Source: Planctomycetota bacterium (GTDB taxonomy: Bacteria > Planctomycetota > SZUA-567 > H5-PLA8). Taken from it: 64,000 bases of DNA. Shown piece by piece: positions 43,397 to 53,598 of this stretch. The notes under the pieces are model-generated. The model was not told where the DNA came from, ran no database searches, and saw only the letters and a list, made by a program, of their open reading frames with translations. Positions within the stretch are counted from its first letter, which is position 1. Every line of letters starts with the position of its first letter. The DNA lies in assembly GCA_027493525.1 (NCBI GenBank), contig JAOSKN010000002.1, positions 662,288 to 726,287 on the forward strand. Reading direction: 5' to 3'. Position numbers and translations under genes: made by a program.

Positions 43397-46300
43397 TTAC
43401 TGGTTGCCGCCCTGGGCGTCGATCTGCTGGAAGCCTTCCTCCGTCAGCATCCCGCGCGCGTACTTGGCCCAGACGGTCTCTGGATAGTTCCAGGTCAGGT
43501 TTTTCAGCACGCGGTAGGCGTTGATCAGGTCCTGCTGATCGTAAAGGGAGCGCCCGCACCAGTACATGGCGCGCGGGGCGAGTTCCTTGTCCGGATGCGG
43601 ATCTTCGAAAACCTCTTTGAAGGTCCGCACGGCTTCGGGCAGGAGCGTCGCATGCATATAGGCCTCGCCGGCCAGGACTTTCGTGTTGAGCGCCAGCGTG
43701 TGGTCGGGGAAGCGGACAGAGAGGCGCAACAGCACCTCGGCCGCGGTGCGGTACATGTCCCTGGCTTGAATCAGGAGCTTCTCCTTCCCGACCGGATCTT
43801 TCTCCTTGTCCGCCTGATCCTTCAGGTCGCTCCCCTTCTTCCAGAAGTATTGGCCCAATTGCGAGATGGTTTCCGCGATCAATTCATGCTCTGGGTAGCG
43901 GTAGGAAAGCTTCACGTACTCGTCGCAGGCGCGGTCGATGTCGCCCATCTTCTCGTAGGCGTAGGCCTTTTTGAACTGCGCCTTCGGGGCATAGCCGCTG
44001 TCGGGGTAGGCGGTCACGAGGTCGCTGAAGCGGACGATGGCCTCCAGGTAATGCTTCTTGCCCGCTTCGGGATCGGTGTTCTCGAGCGCAAATTCGAGCG
44101 CAAGATTGGCGAGCAAATAATCCGCCTGCACCCGCGACTCGGTGTCGGGATGCTCCAGCAGGGCCTCTTCGAGGATCTTCTTGCCTGTGGCGATCTCTTC
44201 CTGGGCAAGCTCCTTCTCGCCGAGCTTGCGGTGCGTCTTCGCCTGCTCGAAATAGGCCTCGGCGATCGTGAACTGCGTCTTGACGGCGATCTCGGGGTCC
44301 TGGAAGCGCTTCGTGAAGGGCACCACGGCCCCGTCGGCGCCTTTGAAGATCTCCAGGACGCGCGTGACGTGCTCGTGGCCGGGCCCAGGCGCGTACGACA
44401 CCGTCACCTTGTCGCCGTACGCGACGGGAAATACGGAAGGGTCGTCCGGCGCGGCCTCGTCCTGGTGCGCGAGCGAGACCAGACCCTTGAAGATGCCGGT
44501 GTGCTCGAAGGTTTCGGCGAGCTGGACCGTGCGCTTGCGCCCGCCGGGGGCCGCCAGTTCGAGTTCCACGTGGTCGCGCGCATCGGTCGTGTCCCGGGTA
44601 CGGTGCACGAGGCGGAAGTAGACCTTCTCTCCCACGTAGGCGCCGCCTAGCGCCTCGCGATAACGGCGGTCCATCAGGTCGAAGAAGATGTCGCCGCCGA
44701 GCTTGACCTCGCGGACGATCCAGCGCTCCTCGCCTGCGCCGTCTTTGTACGCGAAGCCCAGAAAGATGGAGTCGGCGCCGTTGAGCAGCAGCTTCGGCGC
44801 GCCCTCGTCGCGCTCGAAGGCCGGCGCGTCCTCGTCCGGTTTCCAGTCCACCAGGGATTTCTCGGGCAGCGGGCCGAGCGCCAGCGGAACCTGGAACGTA
44901 AAGCGGCCTTCCTCGAGCGCCAGGCCGGCGGGAGCGGCGCCGCGCAGCAGCACGTCCAGGTATCCGGGCGGCGGTTTGAGCCGCGACGGGCTTCCGGGCG
45001 CCGCGACCAGCTTCAGGGTGCCCGGCGCGGCGAGGTCGAAGGGGGCCTGCGGATTTGGAGCCTTCGCGCGCCCGGAAGAAGTCTGCGCGTACAGCACGGC
45101 CTCGCTGAGCGAAGTGTAGGCGATCGTCGGGAAGCGTATTTCGGCCAGCAGCGGTCCCGTTACAGGGGCGCTGATTGGTTCGGCGCCGGTCGGCAGGGCC
45201 GGACAGGCGGCGAGCAGCCGGCGCGTCGGCACGATCGTCTCTTCGGTCGAGGAGGCCGAAGCGGCGAGGTGCTTCGCGCGTTCGAGGTCCTGGCCCTGAA
45301 GCGCCGAACTGGAGACCTCGTAGACGCGGAACTCGGGTTCTACGAACCAGGCCTGTTCGACCACGTGGGTGCGTTCGAAGGGTACGCCTGGATCGTTGTT
45401 CTCGCGGTCGAGGTACGCAAGGACGAGGTCCTCGTCGCGGCCAACCTGGATCTCCACGTCGCGCTGCGCGGCCGCCTCCACCGGGAAGATCCGCCCCAGG
45501 AAGATGCCGCTGTGTGGGAGGGTCTCCAGGGCCTGAACCTCGATCTTCCTGCCGCTCGCGGTACTGGCGCGGAACGTGACCTGATCGGGCTCGGCCGAGG
45601 TGTCTGCGTCGGGATCGTTGATGAAGACCGTGACGTTGTCGCCGGGCTTGTAGCGGCGGATGGGAATGAAAGTCTGCTTCTGGTCCGCCCGGGCCGCGCG
45701 CCGGTCTTCGCGGACGTCGACGGCCGCAAGCCTGGCGTCGTTGAAGGTCGCGGAGAGCGACGCGGAGAGCACCGCCTTGTCCGGCGTGATGTGCTGGGGG
45801 TCGCTGTAGCTGACCGAGATGCGGTCGCCGGGGACGACTTCGAGCTGCCCGTTCTGTCGCAGCGCCTGGAAATCCTCCTTGGGGGGCAGGACGGTCGCGC
45901 CGTCGGCCGCCGTGAGCGTCAGCTTGTCGAGGGCGGGCGCGTCGGAGGCGTAGTCCTCGATCAGCAGGCGCACGACGCGGGCACGGGCGCCGGCCGGGAA
46001 CGCCACTTCAAAGCGGGCGTTGTTCTCCGCCGCCGTTATTTGTGCGGCGGGGGTCTGAAGGGCGGCGGCCTTGGCTGCCTCCTTGGGCACGCCGAACAGG
46101 TCCATCGGGCAAGCCGCGACGAAAGGCTCCTGCTCGATGTCCTGCTGGAGTTCGAAATGCGTGCCGTGGTGGACGCGGCACCAGAGATAGACGTCGATCC
46201 GGTGCGCGCCGTCCTTCAAGGCTCGCGAGACGGAGCCCGGCTCGTCGCCGGCTTGCCCGTCCAGCGCGATCACGGCATGGCAGTTTGGCGAGGACTTGTC

Positions 46301-49300
46301 GAAGACGAACTTGAACGTGCGGACCTTGTGGCCGCGCTGCACGAAGCCGGCCTGGAGATGCGCCAGGAACAGGTCGTCGTGATTCAGCTTCAGCAGGTTG
46401 CGTTGGTCAAACACGTTGCCGTCCAGGCGCCCGGAGCATGTCTCTTCTTTGCGCTTCTGCGTCGGCAGGTCGAGGGTCCGGACGGGCGTGCCGGCCTGGA
46501 TGAAGCCCAGGTCCAGATAAGCGCGGAACTGCTCCAGCGTGCGCGGGACGTCGCGCCCGCCGAGCTTGACGACGCTCACGCGCGGCGAGCCGTCCCAGGC
46601 CGGCAGCGGCTGCGGCCAGCTCCCGACGGTTTCGAAGTGCCGGCCGTTCGGCGAGATCTCGACGCGGAAGGCCTTGAGCGCGCGCGCGGGATCCCGGGCC
46701 AGCACCGTCAGCTTGCCCAGCGCGACGCTGTCGGCGAGGTCCACCGAGAACGCCTTGGGGCGCAGATTGTCCGGGCGCGCGCGCCAGGCGGGGTACGCGC
46801 CCGGCGAGATCGCGTGGTTGGGCTGGCTGCCCTCGTCGGAATCCGAGGCGTGCGCGGTGGCCTGCGCGCCCGCCGTCGGCACCGCGCCTTCGAAGATGCC
46901 CGTGGCCGGGCCGGTTTCCTTGAGCGCGAAACCTTCGACGCGGTCGCCGCTGGAGGTCTCCACCGAGACGAGCACCTCGTCGATGCCGGCCGTCGCGCTG
47001 CGGTCGGGGTCGGCGACGCGGACGTTGATCCGGTTGCCCGGCTTGACCTGGTTGGGTTCGCGGCGGTCCGAAAGCGCGACGCTTTCCGCCGCGCCCGCGT
47101 CCTCGCGCTCCAGCCGTTGCCGGAGCGTGCGCTCGAGCGCCCGCGCCTCCAGTTCCTCCCGGGTCAGAATCGCGCCGGAGGAGACGAAGAGTTCGGCGTC
47201 GCTGCGCACGGTCAGGCGCGAAGGCTTGCTCTCGGCAACTTTGTGCTTGGCCTTGAACTCGGGCGAGTAGTCGTAGTCGATGCTGTCGGCGCCGAGCACC
47301 TGGAGGACGTGGTCGTTGGGGACGGCCTGGCCGAGGCGTGTCGGAAGCTGCCCCTGAAAGCGGGTCTTGGAGTCGTCGGCGGGCAGCAGGTTGAACGTCT
47401 CGACGTCGCCGCTCGCCGTGGTGACGCGCGCCTCGACCGTGAGCGCTTTCCCGACGATCGCGAGGTTGCGGTCCTCGAGGCTGACCTTCAGCGGCGCGCC
47501 GGGCACGAGGATCTGCTGGTTCTCGAGCTGCCCCGGGACCACGTTTAGCGCGGCCTCGTACTTCTTCTGCGCGATCAGGACTTCCTTCTTCAGCAGCTTC
47601 GCATCGGCGTGGTCGGGCGCGCGGAGGAGCGCCTTGTCCAGCGCCTCCGCGGCTTCCAGAAGCTGGCTCTGGTCGAACTTCACCAGCGCGATCTGATACC
47701 AGGCCTGCGTCTGGAGGTAGCGGTCTGCGTGCTCGGCGAGCCGTTCCAACTGGTCGAGAGCCTTGTCGTACTGCCGCGTGAGGCGGTCCACCTCCGCCGT
47801 GCGCAGCAGCGCGTCCTTCTGCGCCTGGGTGTCCTTGTAGGCCTGGTTGACGGCGAGGGCCTCGTACTGCGCGCGCGCGCGGGGGAATTCCTTGCGCGCG
47901 AAGGCGATGTCCGCGTACGCCACTTGCAGGGCCGCGCGCGCCTCCGCGTCGTACCCCGCCGGCGCGCCGTCGGCGTGCTGCAGCAGCACCCGCGCGAGCT
48001 TCTCTGCCGCGTCGAAGGACTGCAGCTCGGTGTTACGCTTCACAAGCCAGAGGGCGAAAGCCGGGTCGAGGTCCTTCAGCGCGGCCAAGGCGCGCGGCGC
48101 GTTGGCGGCGTACAGTTCCCAGGCCGAAGTCAGGTTGTTCTCGAGGTACCGCTCCTGCGCCGCGAAGATCGGGTAATTCGGGTCGTTGCGCGAGACCGCC
48201 AGGCCCCCGCCGACCTTGGAGAGCGCCTGCGTGCGCACGGACGCCAGCGCGGCGGCGGCGTCCTTGTCGAGCCGTTCGCCGGCGATCTCCAGGCCCGCCA
48301 GGGCCACCGAGAGCGCCAGATGGAGTCGGCCTTCCCTGAAAAGACCGCCCGCCAGGTCGGCCAGCGCGCGCTGTGCCTGCGCGTTGCCGGTATCCCGAGC
48401 GATCTCCCACAGGTTCGGCGCGTAGCGGAAGAGTTCATCCTGCCGCTTGTAGCGCTCCAGCCCCGCGCATGCGGCCGAGACCAGGTACTCGTAGCCCCAG
48501 CCGCCGTGCCAGGCATCCGGCCGGCCGGCGGGAAAGAAGCGCAGCAGCGTATCGAGTTCCGCCTCGCTCGGCGCCTCCTTGACCGAGCGGAAAACCGCAA
48601 GCGCCTGGAGCCGGGGCGCCATGACGCGGAACGGCGCGGCGGAGACCCGGTCCATGTAGCCGGCAAGGCGCTGGAACCACTGGGCCCGTTCGGCCTCGTC
48701 CTTCCACCCCTGCGAGAAGCGGCACCAGCCCATCGCGTAGGAGTCGAAGCGGGTCTTGCCGTAGCGGGCTTCGAGTTGGTCGAGGCACGCGTCGCGCAAC
48801 GCGGGCTCGGATTCCTCGAGGCGCCGATGCAGTTCCCAGAGCGCTTCGCCGGAGTAATCGGGCTTCACGCCTGACGCTTCGCTAGGGTAGCGCTCCCATT
48901 CGGCGAGCGCCTGCGCGGCGTAATCGCGGATCGCGCGCTTTTTGTCCTGCCCGCCGAAATGCCAGTAGCGGTAATCCAGGTAGCCGGTCTTCCGCGCCTC
49001 TTCGAGGTACAGCTCGTCGAAAGCCGTCTCGACAGGGAACTCCGCGCGCAGGCCCTGGAATTCGTCGCGGACCTGCTGCATGTACGCGAGCGTGCCCGAG
49101 CGCATCCAGGACTCGGGGCGGTAGGCGTCGCTGAGCCAGGTCTTGTTCCGAATCAGCGCGGCCAGCGTCTTGAGGCCGTGATCCTGGTCGCGCCAGCCGT
49201 TGCCGCGCTTGAGGTTCCGCAACGCGCCGTAGAGCCGCGGCCAGAAGCGTTTTTGCGCGAGCTGGGCGGCGAGCGCCTCGTCGAGCAAGTCGACGAGCTT

Positions 49301-51370
49301 CAGCGCCGCATCCATCTCGCTCTTCTGGATGTTGTTCCCGCCGTTCCATTCCTTCTTCGCGGAAACGATGCGGTTCAGGAGTACGACGCAGCGGCGCTCG
49401 TCGTCCTCATTCTCGAGGCGCGCGAGTTCCTCCTTGAACAGCGCCGCGGGCGCTTCGAAGTCGTTGAAGGCGCGGATGCCCGACTGGATCGCGAAGGAGA
49501 GCATGGCCGCGCCGTAGGGGGTGTGAGCCGTGTTCCAGTCCTTGTGGGCTTCAAAGACCGGCCGCGCGGCCTTCCAGTAGGCCTCGCGGTCCTTCGCGCG
49601 CGCGGCGGCGACGAGATCGGCCAGTTGCTTGCAGAGCGGGTTTGGGGGAGCGGCGAGTTCCTTTCCCGAGACCAGCGCCTGATAGGCCGCGTCGAGCTCT
49701 TCGAGCTGCGCCTTGAGCGCGGGGTGCTTCTCCTTGGGAATGCCCGCGCCGTTCTTGTCGAACTCCTTGCGCCATTGCCTGAACTCCTGGTAGGGCCGCT
49801 CGAAGGCCTCGCGCCGGGTCTTTTCGTCGTAGGGAACCCAGGCGAGCGCCTTGAGCAGGCCGGCGGCCAGCGCCTTGTCTCCCGGTTCCGCGCCGCCGAA
49901 CTGCCAGGCCAGGCGCGCGTAATCTTGCGCGGCGCCGGCATCGAAGTAGGCGATGGGCGAGGCCGCGACGAACTCGCGCCCGACGTCCAGCCGCGTCTTT
50001 TCCCAGTAATGCTGCGGCAGCGCCTGTTCCTTGGGGCGCTTGTAGTTCAGCCATGCGCCGGCCACGTACTGCGAGAAGGTCGGGTAGACCTCGTGAAAGT
50101 CGAGGTGCCAGGTCTCTTGAGTGAAGAGCTGCCGCGCCAGCGCCGCGAGATCGCCGTCGGCGGCGAGGCAGCGGATCGCGGCGGCGGCCTGCCCGCCGGC
50201 TCCGGCCGTCCACTTCGCCTGCTGGCGATAGAGGTCCGGGCCTTCGGCGCGCTCGAATGCGAGTAGCGCGCGGCGGGGCCCAGGGCGCTGAAAAAACGCG
50301 GGATCGGCTTCGGCCCAGGCCGCCCAGCGCGCGGCGGGTACGAGATAGCCGGTCATACGCCGGCCGTGCAGCTCCCAGTCGATGAACGCCTCCTTCTGAT
50401 CGGGCGGGAGCAGGGGGAATGCGTCCACGAAGAAGGCTTGAATCTCCGCCTTGTTCTGGCGGAAGAAGCGCTCATCGAAGTGACGCCAGCCCTTGAAGAA
50501 GGACGTGGCGATACCGCACAGGGAACTGGAGGCCGGGCTCGCCTTGAGGCGGGCTTCGGCGGCCGCGCGCAGCCGCTTCCAGGCCTCGGCCGCCAGCGGC
50601 TGTTCCCATTTGGAGGTCCAGTCCAGGGTCTCCAGGCAGGCGCGGTGGTACGCACAGGCCGCGCGGCGGGCTTCGTCCCGAATTGCAGGCTCGAGCGCCT
50701 TGAGCACGGGAACGAGGTCGGCCTTGCCCGTGTAGTCCTCGGCGACGCGCTCCAGAAGCCAGTCCAATTCGCTCCAGTAAAGCTGTTCCTGCGGCAGCGG
50801 AAGCTTGTCGGCGAGGATCTGCGCGAGCTTGCGGGCGTACGGGACGAAATCGTTGCGCGCCTTCGCGGTCCTCAGGAACCAGCCGTCGAACTTGCGGGCG
50901 AGCGGATCCTGGCGCAGGTTAAATCCAGACCCGGCCATGAACTGGTAGGCCGCGTCGTCGTTACGGAGGAAATCGACGAGCAATTCGTACAGCCGTCCGG
51001 CGGCGCGGCTGGACTCCGGGCCGGGCTGGGCGTCGGCCAGGTAGGCCTTGTAGCGTGAGATCGCCGAGTTGTAGTCGGCGGCAAGCGCGGCGAGTTCGGC
51101 GGCTTCGCGGAGCAGCTCGCGCCCGGGCTTACGGCGCTTGGCGAGGCTGGCGCCGAAGGCCGCGGAAGCGTCGCGCGGGCGGCCCAGCTCGCGGCCGAGC
51201 TTGAGGATGCGCGCGAGGTCCGCGTCTTCCAGGCCTTGCGCCGCCTGCTTGAGCAGCGTCTCGAACGCTTCGGCTCCCGGGGCTTCGCCCGCGCGAGCGG
51301 CGGGGACGGCCGCGCAGGCGGCCAGCAGCAGCGCGGGCCACGCGCCGGTCATGCGAGGGATCCGGTTCAT
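43397..51370 (-). CDS. Giant secreted TPR/beta-sandwich repeat protein (2657 residues)
   Basis: Starts at ATG 51370 (GGAGGG upstream) with a signal peptide (MNRIPRMTGAWPALLLAACAAVPAARA). Residues about 30-1300 are helical TPR-like solenoid (many A/L/E/R repeats such as YQIALVKFDQSQLLEAAEALDKAL). Residues about 1300-2300 are repeated beta-sandwich units with a recurring pattern: SGD/SGR, strand, L.ET, then TGIFEG or SGIFLG or TGIFKG (near 1489, 1952, 2288; a diverged copy near 1334), each preceded by a PGD.I.V.Y/V.D.D block. The last 330 residues are clear TPRs like BamD/YbgF (YPDSGYAPKAQFKKAYAYEKMGDIDRACDEYVKL). Periplasmic or surface scaffold of unknown function, fifth-from-last in the ExbB operon. 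No enzyme motif seen. Confidence 0.82.
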   Translation of the reverse strand: MNRIPRMTGAWPALLLAACAAVPAARAGEAPGAEAFETLLKQAAQGLEDADLARILKLGRELGRPRDASAAFGASLAKRRKPGRELLREAAELAALAADYNSAISRYKAYLADAQPGPESSRAAGRLYELLVDFLRNDDAAYQFMAGSGFNLRQDPLARKFDGWFLRTAKARNDFVPYARKLAQILADKLPLPQEQLYWSELDWLLERVAEDYTGKADLVPVLKALEPAIRDEARRAACAYHRACLETLDWTSKWEQPLAAEAWKRLRAAAEARLKASPASSSLCGIATSFFKGWRHFDERFFRQNKAEIQAFFVDAFPLLPPDQKEAFIDWELHGRRMTGYLVPAARWAAWAEADPAFFQRPGPRRALLAFERAEGPDLYRQQAKWTAGAGGQAAAAIRCLAADGDLAALARQLFTQETWHLDFHEVYPTFSQYVAGAWLNYKRPKEQALPQHYWEKTRLDVGREFVAASPIAYFDAGAAQDYARLAWQFGGAEPGDKALAAGLLKALAWVPYDEKTRREAFERPYQEFRQWRKEFDKNGAGIPKEKHPALKAQLEELDAAYQALVSGKELAAPPNPLCKQLADLVAAARAKDREAYWKAARPVFEAHKDWNTAHTPYGAAMLSFAIQSGIRAFNDFEAPAALFKEELARLENEDDERRCVVLLNRIVSAKKEWNGGNNIQKSEMDAALKLVDLLDEALAAQLAQKRFWPRLYGALRNLKRGNGWRDQDHGLKTLAALIRNKTWLSDAYRPESWMRSGTLAYMQQVRDEFQGLRAEFPVETAFDELYLEEARKTGYLDYRYWHFGGQDKKRAIRDYAAQALAEWERYPSEASGVKPDYSGEALWELHRRLEESEPALRDACLDQLEARYGKTRFDSYAMGWCRFSQGWKDEAERAQWFQRLAGYMDRVSAAPFRVMAPRLQALAVFRSVKEAPSEAELDTLLRFFPAGRPDAWHGGWGYEYLVSAACAGLERYKRQDELFRYAPNLWEIARDTGNAQAQRALADLAGGLFREGRLHLALSVALAGLEIAGERLDKDAAAALASVRTQALSKVGGGLAVSRNDPNYPIFAAQERYLENNLTSAWELYAANAPRALAALKDLDPAFALWLVKRNTELQSFDAAEKLARVLLQHADGAPAGYDAEARAALQVAYADIAFARKEFPRARAQYEALAVNQAYKDTQAQKDALLRTAEVDRLTRQYDKALDQLERLAEHADRYLQTQAWYQIALVKFDQSQLLEAAEALDKALLRAPDHADAKLLKKEVLIAQKKYEAALNVVPGQLENQQILVPGAPLKVSLEDRNLAIVGKALTVEARVTTASGDVETFNLLPADDSKTRFQGQLPTRLGQAVPNDHVLQVLGADSIDYDYSPEFKAKHKVAESKPSRLTVRSDAELFVSSGAILTREELEARALERTLRQRLEREDAGAAESVALSDRREPNQVKPGNRINVRVADPDRSATAGIDEVLVSVETSSGDRVEGFALKETGPATGIFEGAVPTAGAQATAHASDSDEGSQPNHAISPGAYPAWRARPDNLRPKAFSVDLADSVALGKLTVLARDPARALKAFRVEISPNGRHFETVGSWPQPLPAWDGSPRVSVVKLGGRDVPRTLEQFRAYLDLGFIQAGTPVRTLDLPTQKRKEETCSGRLDGNVFDQRNLLKLNHDDLFLAHLQAGFVQRGHKVRTFKFVFDKSSPNCHAVIALDGQAGDEPGSVSRALKDGAHRIDVYLWCRVHHGTHFELQQDIEQEPFVAACPMDLFGVPKEAAKAAALQTPAAQITAAENNARFEVAFPAGARARVVRLLIEDYASDAPALDKLTLTAADGATVLPPKEDFQALRQNGQLEVVPGDRISVSYSDPQHITPDKAVLSASLSATFNDARLAAVDVREDRRAARADQKQTFIPIRRYKPGDNVTVFINDPDADTSAEPDQVTFRASTASGRKIEVQALETLPHSGIFLGRIFPVEAAAQRDVEIQVGRDEDLVLAYLDRENNDPGVPFERTHVVEQAWFVEPEFRVYEVSSSALQGQDLERAKHLAASASSTEETIVPTRRLLAACPALPTGAEPISAPVTGPLLAEIRFPTIAYTSLSEAVLYAQTSSGRAKAPNPQAPFDLAAPGTLKLVAAPGSPSRLKPPPGYLDVLLRGAAPAGLALEEGRFTFQVPLALGPLPEKSLVDWKPDEDAPAFERDEGAPKLLLNGADSIFLGFAYKDGAGEERWIVREVKLGGDIFFDLMDRRYREALGGAYVGEKVYFRLVHRTRDTTDARDHVELELAAPGGRKRTVQLAETFEHTGIFKGLVSLAHQDEAAPDDPSVFPVAYGDKVTVSYAPGPGHEHVTRVLEIFKGADGAVVPFTKRFQDPEIAVKTQFTIAEAYFEQAKTHRKLGEKELAQEEIATGKKILEEALLEHPDTESRVQADYLLANLALEFALENTDPEAGKKHYLEAIVRFSDLVTAYPDSGYAPKAQFKKAYAYEKMGDIDRACDEYVKLSYRYPEHELIAETISQLGQYFWKKGSDLKDQADKEKDPVGKEKLLIQARDMYRTAAEVLLRLSVRFPDHTLALNTKVLAGEAYMHATLLPEAVRTFKEVFEDPHPDKELAPRAMYWCGRSLYDQQDLINAYRVLKNLTWNYPETVWAKYARGMLTEEGFQQIDAQGGNQ

Positions 51371-51375
51371 GGTCT

Positions 51376-53598
51376 TTACTCGCCCTCCGCGGCGGGCGCA
51401 TCGGCGCCGCCTTTGAGCCGGGCCTCGATGCGCGGCAAAACCTTGCGCGCTTTTTCGGCGAAAGCGCTCGAGGGGTACTCGCCGATGAGCTGGGTGCATT
51501 TATCCTTGGCTTTGGCGATGTCCCCCATCTGGAACGCGACGATGACCCACTTCAGCAGCATGCCGTCGAGGAACGAGGCGTCGGGGTAGTCCTGAAAAAC
51601 CTGCTCGAGCAAGTCGTTGGCCTGGACGAAGTCGCGCGTCTTGACGTAATAATCCACGAGTTTGGCCAGGGACTCGCCCGCGTATTGGCTCTGCGGGAAC
51701 TGTTCCGCGCAGCGCTTGTAGAGCGGTATCGCATCCTTCTCGCTCTTGGCTTCCTCGGTGCAGCGCGCGATCTGGTAAGCCGCCTCGGGCTTGGCCTGGG
51801 AGTTCCGCAGCTTGAGCACCTGGCTGAAGACGCTTTGCGCGCCGGCGAAGTCCTTGGCCTCGAATTTGACCTTGCCGATGCCCATCAACGCCTGGTCGGA
51901 AAAGGGCGAGTCCGGGAAGAGCCGGTTGAAGAGTTCGCAGGTGCGCACGGCCGCGGCGAGGTCGTCCTTGACCATATAGAACTCCCACTTCATCTTGAAC
52001 GCCTCTTCCTTGAGCGAAGTGGGGAGGTCCGCGCGGCTGCGCAGGATCGGTTCGACGAGCACGAGGCCTTCGTCGCACTTCTCCCCGGCGCCCTTGCGCA
52101 GGCCCATGCTCCGGAAGATGCGGCCCAGCTCGAGGAAGGCCTGGGCGTCGCGCAGTTCCTTGCGGGCCTTCAGCAGAGGGTCGAAGATCACCGCCTGGGT
52201 GGCGCGGGGCCGGCTGTCGAGATCGCCGATGACCGCCAGCTTCGTGCGGACCTCGCGCGCGGCCTCGCCCCCGATGTGCCGCTCGTCGACGAAGGTCGCG
52301 ACGATCTCGTCGTTGAGCAGGCAGGCAAGTTCGCCGTCGCCGCGGTCGGCGGCCATGTCTTTCGCGGCCTCGACCAGCTTCACGCTGCCGCCGAAACGCC
52401 CCGCGCGCAGGGGGCGCGCCTCGCCCAATTCCTTCAGGCTCAGCATGACCTCGTCGCGGATTTCGTATTGCTCCTCCGGAGGCGCGCCGGGATCCCGTTC
52501 GGGGTCCAGGGCCGCGTCTTCGTCGGGCTCCTTCTTGAAGCGCGAGACGATCTTGACCGAGGCGGCGTCGGCGTCGGGCGTGAGGTCCAGGTCCGCATCG
52601 TGGAGCAGGACGAAGAGCGGCTGATTGAGAAATGCGGCCTCTGCGCGTTCCTGGTAGGTGCCCTGGGTGAAGTCCAGGCGCGCGGTGGAGACCACCTTCA
52701 CGGCGGCTTTGCGCGGGGCGTCCTTCGCGCCGTCCTTGGTGTTGGCATCGAGGTAGGTAACCGCGAGCGTATCGCCGCCCACGGCCTGCAGGACGCCGTC
52801 GCCGGGCTTCGCCACGCCGACTTCGCCGGGAAGCGAACCGATGAAGACGTCGCCCTTTCCCGAAAGCGGCACGCACGAGACTTGCTCTCGATCGCCCGAG
52901 GCGGACTCCACGAGCGCCGAGACGGCCTTGCCCTGGCGGTGCAGCACCGGCAGGTCGGCGTCCTCGAGTTTGAGGTAGAAGCGGCTGCCGGCCTCGGCGA
53001 ATTCCGCGCTGGGGCTCTCGGGATTCACGAACGTGCCCACGAGGCTCAGCTCCTTGATCGCCTTGTCCCAATTGCCCTGGGTGAAGTGGCACATCCCGAT
53101 GTAGTAATGCGCCTGGTTGCCCCAGACCGTGTTCGGATGGTCGTTGGCGATGGTCCGCAGGGGCGGGAAGGCCGAGCCGTACTGCCCGAGCTGGTAATAG
53201 GCGAGGCCCGAGTAGTAGAGCCCTTGAAGGTAGAGGTCGAGGTCCTCGTCTTCGGGCTGCGCGTCGCGCGGCTTCAACTGGTTGAGGTACTGGAGGTGCT
53301 TGAGCGCCTTGGGCTGATCGCGCTGTGCCAGGGCGTGCTGGCCGAGGGCGAGCCAGACCTGGTAGCGGACCTTGCTCTTGGGGTACTGTTCGAGAATGTT
53401 CTCGAGCATGCGCAGGCCGCGCTCGTAGTCCTTCTGTTCGAGGAGTTCCTGGGCCTTCCTGAACTGGCGCAGGGCGGCGAAGTCGCCGCCGGCCGCGGGT
53501 TCCGGAGGCTTGCCGTTCTCGGCGCCCTCGCCGGCCACGGCGACGCCTCCCAGCGCCGCGCACAACAGCGCCGCGCCCAGCAGGTTACGGATTCGCAT
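51376..53598 (-). CDS. Secreted TPR protein with central beta-domain
   Basis: 740 residues. Signal peptide 1-23. N-terminal TPRs (about 40-200: LRQFRKAQELLEQKDYERGLRMLENIL), a beta-rich centre with VKPGD-like and SGDREQVSCVPL motifs recalling the sandwich repeats of the giant neighbour, then C-terminal TPRs (about 480-720: YQIARCTEEAKSEKDAIPLYKRCAEQFPQSQYAGESL). Ends 5 bp before the giant gene and overlaps the upstream TPR gene by 14 bp. Shared architecture suggests the three proteins assemble together. Confidence 0.82.
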   Translation of the reverse strand: MRIRNLLGAALLCAALGGVAVAGEGAENGKPPEPAAGGDFAALRQFRKAQELLEQKDYERGLRMLENILEQYPKSKVRYQVWLALGQHALAQRDQPKALKHLQYLNQLKPRDAQPEDEDLDLYLQGLYYSGLAYYQLGQYGSAFPPLRTIANDHPNTVWGNQAHYYIGMCHFTQGNWDKAIKELSLVGTFVNPESPSAEFAEAGSRFYLKLEDADLPVLHRQGKAVSALVESASGDREQVSCVPLSGKGDVFIGSLPGEVGVAKPGDGVLQAVGGDTLAVTYLDANTKDGAKDAPRKAAVKVVSTARLDFTQGTYQERAEAAFLNQPLFVLLHDADLDLTPDADAASVKIVSRFKKEPDEDAALDPERDPGAPPEEQYEIRDEVMLSLKELGEARPLRAGRFGGSVKLVEAAKDMAADRGDGELACLLNDEIVATFVDERHIGGEAAREVRTKLAVIGDLDSRPRATQAVIFDPLLKARKELRDAQAFLELGRIFRSMGLRKGAGEKCDEGLVLVEPILRSRADLPTSLKEEAFKMKWEFYMVKDDLAAAVRTCELFNRLFPDSPFSDQALMGIGKVKFEAKDFAGAQSVFSQVLKLRNSQAKPEAAYQIARCTEEAKSEKDAIPLYKRCAEQFPQSQYAGESLAKLVDYYVKTRDFVQANDLLEQVFQDYPDASFLDGMLLKWVIVAFQMGDIAKAKDKCTQLIGEYPSSAFAEKARKVLPRIEARLKGGADAPAAEGE

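Noticed and set aside
51371..51499. Upstream extension of the giant protein
   Set aside because: It overlaps the end of the upstream TPR gene, is Arg-rich, and would bury the signal peptide. ATG 51370 has a good ribosome site.
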